This document shows positions 1 through 5,865 of a DNA stretch of 6,189 nucleotides, one piece after another. Position numbers and translations under genes: made by a program. Source of the stretch: an uncultured Spirochaetales bacterium (GTDB lineage Bacteria; Spirochaetota; Spirochaetia; Sphaerochaetales; Sphaerochaetaceae). Numbering within the stretch: position 1 is the stretch's first letter; each line of letters begins with the position of its first letter. Under the pieces are notes generated by a model, which saw only the letters and a list, made by a program, of their open reading frames with translations, did not search any database and was not told the DNA's origin. The stretch is taken from assembly GCA_937902565.1 (NCBI GenBank), contig CALFMX010000288.1, forward strand, positions 1-6,189. Direction: 5' to 3'.

Positions 1-59
1 CTACCCTCTTGGCGAAAGACTACTAAAGAAGAGCGAGAGAGGTCAAGGGAATTGAGGCC

Positions 60-88
60 TTTACTCTCCTCCCGCTTTTCGCTAGAAT
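60..88 (+). promoter_or_regulatory. Probable sigma70-type promoter of the tRNA-Thr gene
   Basis: A -35-like TTTACT (60-65, 4 of 6 matches to TTGACA) and a -10-like TAGAAT (83-88, 5 of 6 matches to TATAAT) are separated by exactly 17 bases. Transcription would begin near 95, about 14 bases before the mature tRNA, leaving a short 5' leader for RNase P to remove. The rest of 1-108 shows no coding sequence or strong structure. The assignment rests on motif match and position only. Confidence 0.55.
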
Positions 89-108
89 GCACCTGCTGTC
101 ATAGCAAC

Positions 109-180
109 GCCAAAATAGCTCAGGGGTAGAGCGGCTCACTCGTAATGAGCAGGTCAAGGGTTCAATTCCCTTTTTTGGCT
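109..180 (+). tRNA. tRNA-Thr, anticodon CGT
   Basis: A complete cloverleaf can be drawn. The acceptor stem GCCAAAA (109-115) pairs with TTTTGGC (173-179). The D stem is GCTC/GAGC (118-121 with 129-132). The anticodon stem is GCTCA/TGAGC (134-138 with 146-150), with a seven-base loop whose anticodon CGT lies at 141-143. The variable loop is 151-155. The T stem AAGGG/CCCTT (156-160 with 168-172) encloses TTCAATT. The anticodon reads the threonine codon ACG. Base 180 is a T discriminator, and the next bases are AGA, so CCA is not encoded and must be added by a CCA-adding enzyme. The gene converges on ppdK and is followed 12 bases later by a hairpin terminator. Confidence 0.96.
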
Positions 181-192
181 AGACTCGCAAAG

Positions 193-225
193 AGGCCCGG
201 ACGATTTGTCCGGGCCTTGTTGTTA
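193..225 (+). terminator. Rho-independent terminator between tRNA-Thr and ppdK
   Basis: A perfect 10-bp GC-rich stem (193-202 with 208-217) has a five-base loop GATTT and is followed on the + strand by TTGTTGTT. This suits termination of the tRNA transcript. On the - strand the stem lies 20 bases past the ppdK stop codon, but there only a weak CTTTG follows it, so termination of ppdK in that direction would be less efficient. The placement between convergent genes suggests shared, bidirectional use. Confidence 0.8.
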
Positions 226-236
226 CAGAGTGCTGC

Positions 237-2942
237 TTACTTCTTGGCGTTGATCACAGCCTGTGCCGCAGCAAGGCGGGCGATTGGTACGCGGAAGGGG
301 GAGCAGCTGACGTAGTCGAGGCCCACCTTGTCGCAGAATGCGATGGTACGCGGGTCTCCACCGTGCTCGCCACAGATGCCGACCTTCAGGTCGCGGTTCA
401 CACCACGGCCGAGCTTGACCGCCATGTCGACGAGCTTGCCGACGCCTGCGATGTCGATCGTCTCAAACGGATCGTACTCGTAGAACTGCTTGTCGGTATC
501 GTTGACATAGGGGCCGAGGAAGGAGGCCGAGTCATCGCGGCTGAAGCCACATGCCATCTGTGTCAGGTCGTTGGTCCCGAAGCTGAAGAACTGGGCGTGA
601 GCTGCAATCTCGTCTGCGGTGATGGCGGCGCGGGGCACCTCGATCATCGTGCCGATCTTGTACTCGACATGGAGGCCCTGCTCATCGAAGACCTGCTCGA
701 TCACCTCAAGGGCGCGCTCCTTGGTGAAGAGGAACTCCTTGTAGTGGCCCACAAGCGGGATCATGATCTCGGGGTGTACCTCGATACCATTGCGCTTGAC
801 GTTGATCGCCGCCTCGATAATCGCGCGGACCTGCATCCTGAGGATCTCCGGGTAGATGATCGCCAGGCGGCAACCACGGAAACCGAGCATCGGGTTGAAC
901 TCATGGAGGCTGCTCGCCTTCTGTGCAACCTCTTCGACACTGAGGTGCATCTGCAGGGCTAGCTCATGGCGACTGGTGTGGTCGTTGGGGAGGAACTCAT
1001 GGAGCGGCGGGTCAAGGAGGCGGATCGTTGCCGGTCGGCCGTCGAGGACCTTGAAGATCTCCTCGAAGTCTCCCCTCTGCATCGGCAGCAGCTCGGCAAG
1101 TGCCTTCTCGCGGTCGATGGTGTTGGAGGCAAGGATCATCTTGCGCATCGGCATGATCCGGTTGGTACCGAAGAACATGTGCTCGGTGCGACAGAGGCCG
1201 ATTCCCTCGGCGCCGAAGGCAACTGCCATCTCTACGTCGTGGGGGGTATCGGCGTTGGTGTAGACACCGAGGCGCTTGAGCTCCTGGACATAGCCCATGA
1301 ACTTCTTGTAGTTCTCGAAGAGGGGGCTTTCGCTCTCCTTCATCGAACCGCTGAGGACCTGGACGATCTCGCTGGCCTTGACGGGGATCTTGGAGGTATA
1401 GACCTCACCGGTGAAGCCGTCGAGGGAGATGTAGTCGCCTTCGAAGAGCTTGGTGCCGCCTACCTCGAGGAAGCCCTTCTCTTCGTTGATGTAGATCTCA
1501 CCGGCACCACTGACACAGGGGCACCCCATGCCACGGGCAACGACTGCAGCGTGGCTGGTCATGCCGCCACGGCTGGTGACGATACCCTTGGATACAGCCA
1601 TGCCACCGATGTCCTCGGGGCTGGTCTCGGCGCGGACAAGGATGACCTCCTTGCCGAGCTTGGCCATCTGCTCAGCCTTCTCAGCGGTGAAGTAGACCTC
1701 TCCGCTCGCACCACCGGGGGAGGCGTTGAGGCCCTTGGTCACGGGTGTGATGGAGTTGTCACGCAGGTACTTGGCATCGAGGATCGGGGCGAAGAGCTTG
1801 CCGAACTCCCCTGCCGGCACCCGGCTGACAGCGGTCTTCTTGTCGATCAGGCCCTCTTCGACCATCTCGACCTGACTGCGCAGCCAGCTGAAGACGGTGC
1901 GCTTGCCATTGCGGGTCTGCAGCATGTAGAGCTTCCCTTCCTGGATGGTGAACTCAACGTCCTGCATATCCTTGTAGTGCTTCTCCAAGAGCGAGCGGAT
2001 CGCCACGAGCTCCTCATACACCTCTTTGTTGACCGCTTCGAGGTGGCTGATCGGCTCCGGGGTCCGGATACCGGCCACGACGTCCTCGCCCTGAGCATTC
2101 ATCAGATACTCACCGTAGAACATGTTCTCGCCGGTGGAGGGGTCACGGGTGAAGGCAACGCCGGTGCCACTGGTGTCACCCATGTTGCCGAAGACCATCG
2201 TCTGGACGTTGACTGCGGTGCCGAGCAGGCCCCGGATGTCGTTCATCTGGCGGTACTTGATCGCCCGCTCGTTGTTCCAGGAGTTGAAGACCGCATTGAC
2301 GGCCTTGAAGAGCTGGTCGACCGGATCGACGGGGAAGTCCTCCTTGGTGTGGCGCTTGTAGAGGGCGAGGTAACGCTTGGTGACCTCGCGGAGGTCGGAG
2401 CTGTCCAGCTCGGTGTCGGCGACCTTGCCGCGCTCGTCCTTCACGTCCTGCAGGGCGCGCTCGAAGGCGCTGTGCGGCACGTTCATGACGACATCCCCGA
2501 ACATCTGGATGAAGCGGCGGTAGCTGTCAAGCACAAAACGCTCATTGCCGGTCTTGGCGATCATCGCCTCAACTGCATCGGGGTTCAGGCCGAGGTTGAG
2601 GACCGTGTCCATCATGCCGGGCATCGAAGAAGCGGCGCCACTGCGAATCGAGACCAGGAGGGGGTTCTCCTTGCCACCGAGCTTTGCACCCATCTTCTTC
2701 TCGAGCTTTGCAAGGTTGGCCAGCACCTCTTCACGCAACCCCTCAGGGTAGGCGCCGTTGTTCGCGCTATAGTACGCGCACGCCTCGGTGCTGATCGTAA
2801 AGCCCGGCGGGACGGGAAGCCCGATGCTGGTCATGTCGGCAAGGTTCGCACCCTTTCCACCGAGCAGATCCCGCATGTCAACGGTTCCCTCTGTCATGCC
2901 GGAGCCAAAGAAATAGACATACTTGACTTTCTTCTCTGCCAT
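237..2942 (-). CDS. ppdK: Pyruvate, phosphate dikinase (PPDK)
   Basis: This 901-residue cytosolic enzyme interconverts pyruvate, ATP and Pi with PEP, AMP and PPi. In many anaerobes it serves pyrophosphate-linked glycolysis in place of, or beside, pyruvate kinase. The length is close to the usual 870-900. The N-terminal nucleotide-binding domain shows GGKGANLADM (28-37), the SIRSGAASSMPGMMDTVLNLG stretch (about 98-118), GDTSGTGVAFTRDP (255-268) and LQTRNGKRT (341-349). The swivelling phosphohistidine domain carries GGMTSHAAVVARG (459-471) with phosphoryl-carrier His464. The C-terminal PEP/pyruvate TIM barrel shows LCRTEHMF (583-590), GTNDLTQ (789-795) and GICGEHGGDP (855-864) with the acid/base cysteine at 857. 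Every catalytic motif I looked for is present. Thr462 next to the histidine is the residue that PPDK regulatory proteins (DUF299 family) phosphorylate in related enzymes. The start is the ATG at 2942, with AGGAG (2949-2953 reverse complement) six bases upstream. It is a single-gene unit with its own promoter. Confidence 0.98.
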   Translation of the reverse strand: MAEKKVKYVYFFGSGMTEGTVDMRDLLGGKGANLADMTSIGLPVPPGFTISTEACAYYSANNGAYPEGLREEVLANLAKLEKKMGAKLGGKENPLLVSIRSGAASSMPGMMDTVLNLGLNPDAVEAMIAKTGNERFVLDSYRRFIQMFGDVVMNVPHSAFERALQDVKDERGKVADTELDSSDLREVTKRYLALYKRHTKEDFPVDPVDQLFKAVNAVFNSWNNERAIKYRQMNDIRGLLGTAVNVQTMVFGNMGDTSGTGVAFTRDPSTGENMFYGEYLMNAQGEDVVAGIRTPEPISHLEAVNKEVYEELVAIRSLLEKHYKDMQDVEFTIQEGKLYMLQTRNGKRTVFSWLRSQVEMVEEGLIDKKTAVSRVPAGEFGKLFAPILDAKYLRDNSITPVTKGLNASPGGASGEVYFTAEKAEQMAKLGKEVILVRAETSPEDIGGMAVSKGIVTSRGGMTSHAAVVARGMGCPCVSGAGEIYINEEKGFLEVGGTKLFEGDYISLDGFTGEVYTSKIPVKASEIVQVLSGSMKESESPLFENYKKFMGYVQELKRLGVYTNADTPHDVEMAVAFGAEGIGLCRTEHMFFGTNRIMPMRKMILASNTIDREKALAELLPMQRGDFEEIFKVLDGRPATIRLLDPPLHEFLPNDHTSRHELALQMHLSVEEVAQKASSLHEFNPMLGFRGCRLAIIYPEILRMQVRAIIEAAINVKRNGIEVHPEIMIPLVGHYKEFLFTKERALEVIEQVFDEQGLHVEYKIGTMIEVPRAAITADEIAAHAQFFSFGTNDLTQMACGFSRDDSASFLGPYVNDTDKQFYEYDPFETIDIAGVGKLVDMAVKLGRGVNRDLKVGICGEHGGDPRTIAFCDKVGLDYVSCSPFRVPIARLAAAQAVINAKK

Positions 2943-2971
2943 ATTTGACTCCTAATTTGTAGTATCGTGTT

Positions 2972-2986
2972 ATTTGACTGTCAAAT
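2972..2986. promoter_or_regulatory. Perfect palindrome over the ppdK transcription start, candidate operator
   Basis: ATTTGACTGTCAAAT is a perfect inverted repeat with 7-base arms around one central base (2979). Read toward ppdK, it overlaps the last two bases of the -10 box and covers the predicted start point near 2978. That is a classic position for a repressor that blocks RNA polymerase. A further copy of one arm, ATTTGAC, lies at 2943-2949 next to the ppdK start codon. I cannot assign the regulator, and no regulator gene is in the window. Confidence 0.5.
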
Positions 2987-3013
2987 CCTATCGGTTCAGG
3001 GGAGCGCTGTCAA
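2985..3013 (-). promoter_or_regulatory. ppdK promoter, sigma70-type
   Basis: On the - strand a perfect TTGACA -35 (complement of 3008-3013) is followed after exactly 17 bases by TAGGAT (complement of 2985-2990, 4 of 6 to the -10 consensus). The predicted start is near 2978, which gives a leader of about 35 bases with AGGAG near its end. A second TTGACA inside the downstream palindrome has TACAAA 17 bases further on. Transcripts from there would begin at the ribosome binding site, so the second motif is more likely part of an operator than a second promoter. Confidence 0.75.
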
Positions 3014-3085
3014 TCAAAAGAGGCTGAATTTCGCATAATACCGAGCTTCAACTTGTTTTAATACAACTATTTGGCTCTTTTGATT
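3012..3085. repeat. Pair of 11-bp inverted repeat arms upstream of the ppdK promoter
   Basis: AATCAAAAGAG at 3012-3022 is exactly repeated in inverted form as CTCTTTTGATT at 3075-3085, with 52 bases between them. The left arm touches the ppdK -35 box, sharing two bases with it. The arms are 63 bases apart centre to centre, close to six helical turns. They could be paired protein sites or the stem of a long-looped RNA. The function is unknown. Confidence 0.5.
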
Positions 3086-3246
3086 TTGGAACTGTATTTC
3101 AGTTTTGGAATGCCTGAGCCCAAACACCCCACCCTATTCCTCAAAGAAAAGTTACCATTGGCTAAACTTTTCTTCCAACAATTCATGGATAGCCCAACAA
3201 TATCCATAATCTTCGACCAAGAACGCAATATCAGAAAAGATAGCAT

Positions 3247-3286
3247 AAAAAAATGTCCCGCTCCTTTGCAAAGAAGCGGGACATTT
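3247..3286 (-). terminator. Rho-independent terminator of the TRAP-kduI-kduD operon
   Basis: A perfect 12-bp stem pairs 3251-3262 with 3275-3286 (AAATGTCCCGCT and its complement). It surrounds a 12-base loop that itself contains the palindrome CTTTGCAAAG (3264-3273). On the - strand the hairpin runs into seven T residues (complement of the A run 3247-3253). It lies 17 bases beyond the kduD stop codon and is oriented to end transcription of the operon before it reaches ppdK. Confidence 0.93.
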
Positions 3287-3303
3287 GGTAGCGTGTGGCG
3301 ATA

Positions 3304-4110
3304 TTACGGCTGTTTGCCGATATAGGCGAGGATGCCTCCATCGACGTAGAGCACGTGGCCGTTGACGAAGTCGCTGGCCTTCGAGGCCAGGAAGAGTGCC
3401 GGTCCCTCGAGGTCCTCGGTGTTGCCCCACCGCTCTGCGGGGGTCTTGGCAACGATGAAGGAGTCGAAGGGGTGGCGGCTGCCGTCAGCCTGCCGCTCGC
3501 GCAACGGGGCAGTCTGGGGGGTGGCGATGTAGCCGGGCCCGATGCCATTGCACTGGATGTTGTAGGCGCCGTACTCGCTGGCGATATTGCGCGTCAACAT
3601 CTTGAGCCCACCCTTGGCGGCTGCGTAGGCACTGACGGTCTCCCGTCCGAGCTCACTCATCATCGAACAGATGTTGATGATCTTACCGCTTTTCCGCTCC
3701 ATCATCGACGGCAGGACCGCCTTGGCGACGATAAACGGGGCGGTAAGGTCGATGTCGATGACCTTGCGCCAATCGGAGGGATCCATCTCGTGCATCGGGA
3801 TGCGGCGGATGATACCGGCGTTGTTGACCAGGATATCGACCGGGCCGAGCTCTCGCTCGATCTGGGCGGCGGTCTTCTGCACGGCAACCTCGTCGGTCAC
3901 ATCGCAGACATACCCCTTCGCCTCAAAACCTGCCTCCTTGTAGGCGGCAAGGCCCTTGTCCACCAACTCCTGGTTGATGTCATTGAAGGCGATCTTCGCT
4001 CCCGCCTTTGCGTAGGCGGTCGCTATCGCGAATCCAATGCCATAGGAGGCGCCGGTCACCCAGGCGACCTTCCCTTCCAGTGAAAATTGTTCGGCTAGAT
4101 ATGCATTCAT
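3304..4110 (-). CDS. kduD: SDR-family dehydrogenase, KduD / gluconate 5-dehydrogenase type
   Basis: This 268-residue classical short-chain dehydrogenase/reductase probably acts as 2-dehydro-3-deoxy-D-gluconate 5-dehydrogenase, reducing 2,5-diketo-3-deoxygluconate to 2-keto-3-deoxygluconate (KDG) with NAD(P)H in the cytosol. Visible motifs are the Rossmann TGASYGIG (19-26), NNAG (96-99), Ser149, and YAAAK with Tyr162 and Lys166. The position that holds Asn in the classical SDR tetrad reads Asp121 (IDIDL). I recall this as a feature of the Bacteroides-type proteins named gluconate 5-dehydrogenase, which the sequence resembles closely, including the C-terminal VDGGILAYIGKQP. Annotation as gluconate 5-dehydrogenase is therefore equally possible on sequence alone. 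The neighbouring kduI favours the uronate role. It is the last gene of the operon, four bases after kduI, and ends just before the terminator. Confidence 0.9.
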   Translation of the reverse strand: MNAYLAEQFSLEGKVAWVTGASYGIGFAIATAYAKAGAKIAFNDINQELVDKGLAAYKEAGFEAKGYVCDVTDEVAVQKTAAQIERELGPVDILVNNAGIIRRIPMHEMDPSDWRKVIDIDLTAPFIVAKAVLPSMMERKSGKIINICSMMSELGRETVSAYAAAKGGLKMLTRNIASEYGAYNIQCNGIGPGYIATPQTAPLRERQADGSRHPFDSFIVAKTPAERWGNTEDLEGPALFLASKASDFVNGHVLYVDGGILAYIGKQP

Positions 4111-4114
4111 GCTC

Positions 4115-4957
4115 TTACCTCAACTCTTCGGTCTTCACCCAATCCATATCGGTGTAGGTCCGGTTCTCACCACACATGGCCCAGATGAAGGTGTAGTTGC
4201 TCGTCCCGACTCCACTGTGGATCGACCATGACGGGTTGATGACCGCTTCCTCGTTGCCCACTGCGATGTGGCGTGTCTCGGTCGGCTCGCCCATCATGTG
4301 GAAGAGGGTCTGCCCCTCCTTGATGTCAAAGTAGAAGTAGACCTCCATGCGGCGCTCGTGGGTATGGGCGGGCATCGTGTTCCAGACGCTGCCGGTGGCA
4401 AGCTCGGTCAGGCCCATCGAGAGCTGGCAGGTATCGAGCACGTCGGGGTGGATGTACTGGTGGATGACCCGCTCGTTGGCATCGGCACTGCTGCCGGCCG
4501 GTACGTGTTTGGCATCCTTGAAGATGATGTGCTTGGCCGGGAAGGCGCGGTGGGCAGGGGTGCAGCTCATGTAGAACTTGGCAGGGTTCTTGCTATCATT
4601 GCTCCCGAGGCTCACCTCCCGGGTCCCCATCGGCAGATAGAGCCCATCGTAGTGGACCAGGTCGAAGCGCTTCCCGTCGGCAACGACATAGCCGTCGCCG
4701 CCGATGTTGATGATGCCGAGCTCGCGGCGCTCGAGGAAGTAGGTGACGCCAAAGTTCTTCATCGGGTCGATGTTCTTGGCCAGGTTGACCGCTCCGTTGA
4801 CCGGCATGGCACCGAGGGTGACGATCCGGTCGATATGTGAATAGACGGCACTGACGTCGTCGGCGACGAAGATACCCTGGATCAGGAACTCCGTGCGAAG
4901 CTCGTCGGTGGTCATGCGCTTGAACGCCTCTTTTCCAGTTGAATAACGAATGTCCAT
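4115..4957 (-). CDS. kduI: 5-dehydro-4-deoxy-D-glucuronate isomerase (KduI)
   Basis: This 280-residue cupin-fold metalloenzyme isomerises 5-keto-4-deoxyuronate, released from unsaturated uronides of pectin or glycosaminoglycans, to 2,5-diketo-3-deoxygluconate. The length matches the family (278 in E. coli). The zinc ligands are recognisable as His198, His200 and Glu205 in MPAHTHERRMEVYFYFD, and His247 in NPSWSIHSGVGTSNYTFIWAM. They are offset by two from the E. coli ligands as I recall them. Other family stretches include GAVNL (55-59), YFLERRELGIINIGG (73-87) and YLPMGT (107-112). The start ATG at 4957 has a strong AAGGAG (4964-4969 reverse complement) six bases upstream. The gene is 21 bases downstream of the TRAP permease and 4 bases upstream of the SDR whose substrate it would make, so the two enzymes form consecutive pathway steps. 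Confidence 0.97.
   Translation of the reverse strand: MDIRYSTGKEAFKRMTTDELRTEFLIQGIFVADDVSAVYSHIDRIVTLGAMPVNGAVNLAKNIDPMKNFGVTYFLERRELGIINIGGDGYVVADGKRFDLVHYDGLYLPMGTREVSLGSNDSKNPAKFYMSCTPAHRAFPAKHIIFKDAKHVPAGSSADANERVIHQYIHPDVLDTCQLSMGLTELATGSVWNTMPAHTHERRMEVYFYFDIKEGQTLFHMMGEPTETRHIAVGNEEAVINPSWSIHSGVGTSNYTFIWAMCGENRTYTDMDWVKTEELR
4118..4121 (-). promoter_or_regulatory. kduD ribosome binding site embedded in the end of kduI
   Basis: GAGG on the - strand lies immediately before the TAA of kduI and seven bases from the kduD ATG at 4110. It therefore sits inside the last codons of kduI. Together with the four-base gap, this suggests coupled translation of the two enzymes. It also supports the ATG at 4108-4110 as the real kduD start. 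Confidence 0.6.
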
Positions 4958-4978
4958 AAAAAACTCCTTAAAAAATAA

Positions 4979-5848
4979 TTACATGAACGAAGGAAGCCAC
5001 ATGCTCAGTTGAGGGATGAATGTGATTGCTAGTAAAACCATAACGTTACAGATGATAAATGGCAATGCTCCCTTGAAGATCGCGACGATATCCATACCAC
5101 AGATCTTGCTCGCGACATTGAGGCACATCCCGACCGGCGGGGTGACGAGGCCGATTGCCAAGCCCGTGATGATGATCACACCGAACTGCAGCTCACTCAT
5201 GCCGAACTGACGCATAACCGGCAGCAGGATCGGGGTGATGAGCAGGATACAGGGGGTGACATCGAGGAAGGTCCCCAAGAGCAGGATCAGGACGTCCAGC
5301 AGGAGGAAGACCAGCCAGGTGGGCATATTTGCGTTGACCAGGAAGGTGCCGATGGCGGCCGGTACCTGCTCGACTGCGAGGATCCAGGTGAAGATCATCG
5401 TAAAGCCGCCGATGATCATGATTGAGCTGCTCATCATGAAGGTCTTCTTCAACGCCTTCTTCACATCCTTCCATGTCAGCTCCTTATAGACAAAAAAGCC
5501 AAGGATAAGCGCGTAGAGGGCGGCGATTCCAGCAGACTCACTGGCGGTGGCGATCCCAAAGGAGACCGACAGGATGATCAAAAGGGGCATCAGGACAGCC
5601 AGCGATCCATCCTTGGCGATCTTGGCAGCCTCATGCCACTCCATCTTCTGGAGAGGTGGGTGGTAGTGGTTCTTCTTCGAGATGACGTAGGTCACCACCA
5701 GCTGTGTGACACCGATGAGGATGCCTGGCAAAAGACCTGCAAGAAAGAGCTTGCCGACCGAAGCGCCGCTGACCATGGCATACATGAGCATCGGCACCGA
5801 TGGGGGAATAATCATGCCCATCGTCGAGCTGGCCACCGTCGACGACAT
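4979..5848 (-). CDS. dctM: TRAP transporter large permease (DctM type), N-terminally truncated
   Basis: This is the C-terminal two thirds of the large membrane subunit of a TRAP transporter, an ion-gradient-driven importer of organic acids that works with a periplasmic binding protein and a small DctQ subunit. The 289 visible residues are very hydrophobic, with six or more membrane-embedded segments. They carry family motifs: MIIPPSVPM (12-20), ASESAGIAALYAL (102-114), FLDVTPCILLITPILLP (194-210) and GLVTPPVGMCLNVAS (233-247). The family is usually about 425-430 residues, so roughly 140 N-terminal residues are missing. The ATG at 5848 is an internal methionine, not a real start. The frame stays open to 5869 but stops resembling the family near there, where unrelated sequence begins. 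Being first in a kduI-kduD operon suggests import of a uronate or deoxy-keto-uronate. The DctQ and DctP genes expected upstream are absent because of the break. Confidence 0.93.
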   Translation of the reverse strand: MSSTVASSTMGMIIPPSVPMLMYAMVSGASVGKLFLAGLLPGILIGVTQLVVTYVISKKNHYHPPLQKMEWHEAAKIAKDGSLAVLMPLLIILSVSFGIATASESAGIAALYALILGFFVYKELTWKDVKKALKKTFMMSSSIMIIGGFTMIFTWILAVEQVPAAIGTFLVNANMPTWLVFLLLDVLILLLGTFLDVTPCILLITPILLPVMRQFGMSELQFGVIIITGLAIGLVTPPVGMCLNVASKICGMDIVAIFKGALPFIICNVMVLLAITFIPQLSMWLPSFM

Positions 5849-5865
5849 CTTCGACGCACCGTTGC
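5835..5865. other. Chimeric junction between TRAP permease and ABC ATPase sequence
   Basis: To the left, the - strand encodes TRAP permease with all its motifs. To the right, the + strand encodes an oligopeptide ABC ATPase tail. Both coding sequences lose their N-terminal portions at this point. The permease frame meets a stop at 5870-5872. The exact breakpoint cannot be placed because the shared stretch around 5838-5857 can be read plausibly in either protein. No terminal inverted repeat, target duplication or transposase is visible. Confidence 0.8.

Larger units (their letters stand above)
2943..3303. other. AT-rich intergenic region between ppdK and kduD
   Basis: This 361-base gap is visibly richer in A and T than the genes on both sides. 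From the left it holds the ppdK ribosome binding site, a 7-1-7 palindrome, the ppdK promoter, two 11-bp inverted arms, a TTTTGGAA direct repeat (3084-3091 and 3103-3110), and the operon terminator next to kduD. Between about 3110 and 3240 I see no promoter, RNA gene or credible coding sequence. The small open frames there lack ribosome binding sites. Confidence 0.7.

Noticed and set aside
30..80. A possible hairpin between GAGCGAGAGAGG and CTCTCCTCCCGCT before the tRNA
   Set aside because: The pairing needs several mismatches and bulges, and the right half overlaps the better supported tRNA promoter.
966..2948. A 660-codon open frame on the + strand opposite ppdK
   Set aside because: It is the antisense shadow of a GC-rich, strongly codon-biased gene. 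The translation is monotonous (rich in D, E, L, V, G and H), has no family motifs, and lies opposite an enzyme whose every motif is intact.
2956..2984. A second ppdK promoter (TTGACA, 17 bases, TACAAA on the - strand)
   Set aside because: Transcription would start at the Shine-Dalgarno sequence and lose it. The TTGACA is explained by the palindrome.
3067..3246. A possible 59-residue small protein on the - strand starting with ATG at 3246
   Set aside because: The ATG lies in the T-tract of the operon terminator, there is no properly spaced ribosome binding site, and the peptide has no recognisable feature.
3071..3325. An 84-codon + strand open frame across the intergenic region
   Set aside because: It runs through the terminator and into the 3' end of kduD on the opposite strand, and no ribosome binding site is visible.
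5835..5865. An insertion sequence or integration site at the junction
   Set aside because: No transposase or integrase, terminal inverted repeats, target duplication or attachment-site core can be seen. The sequence simply passes from one gene family to another.
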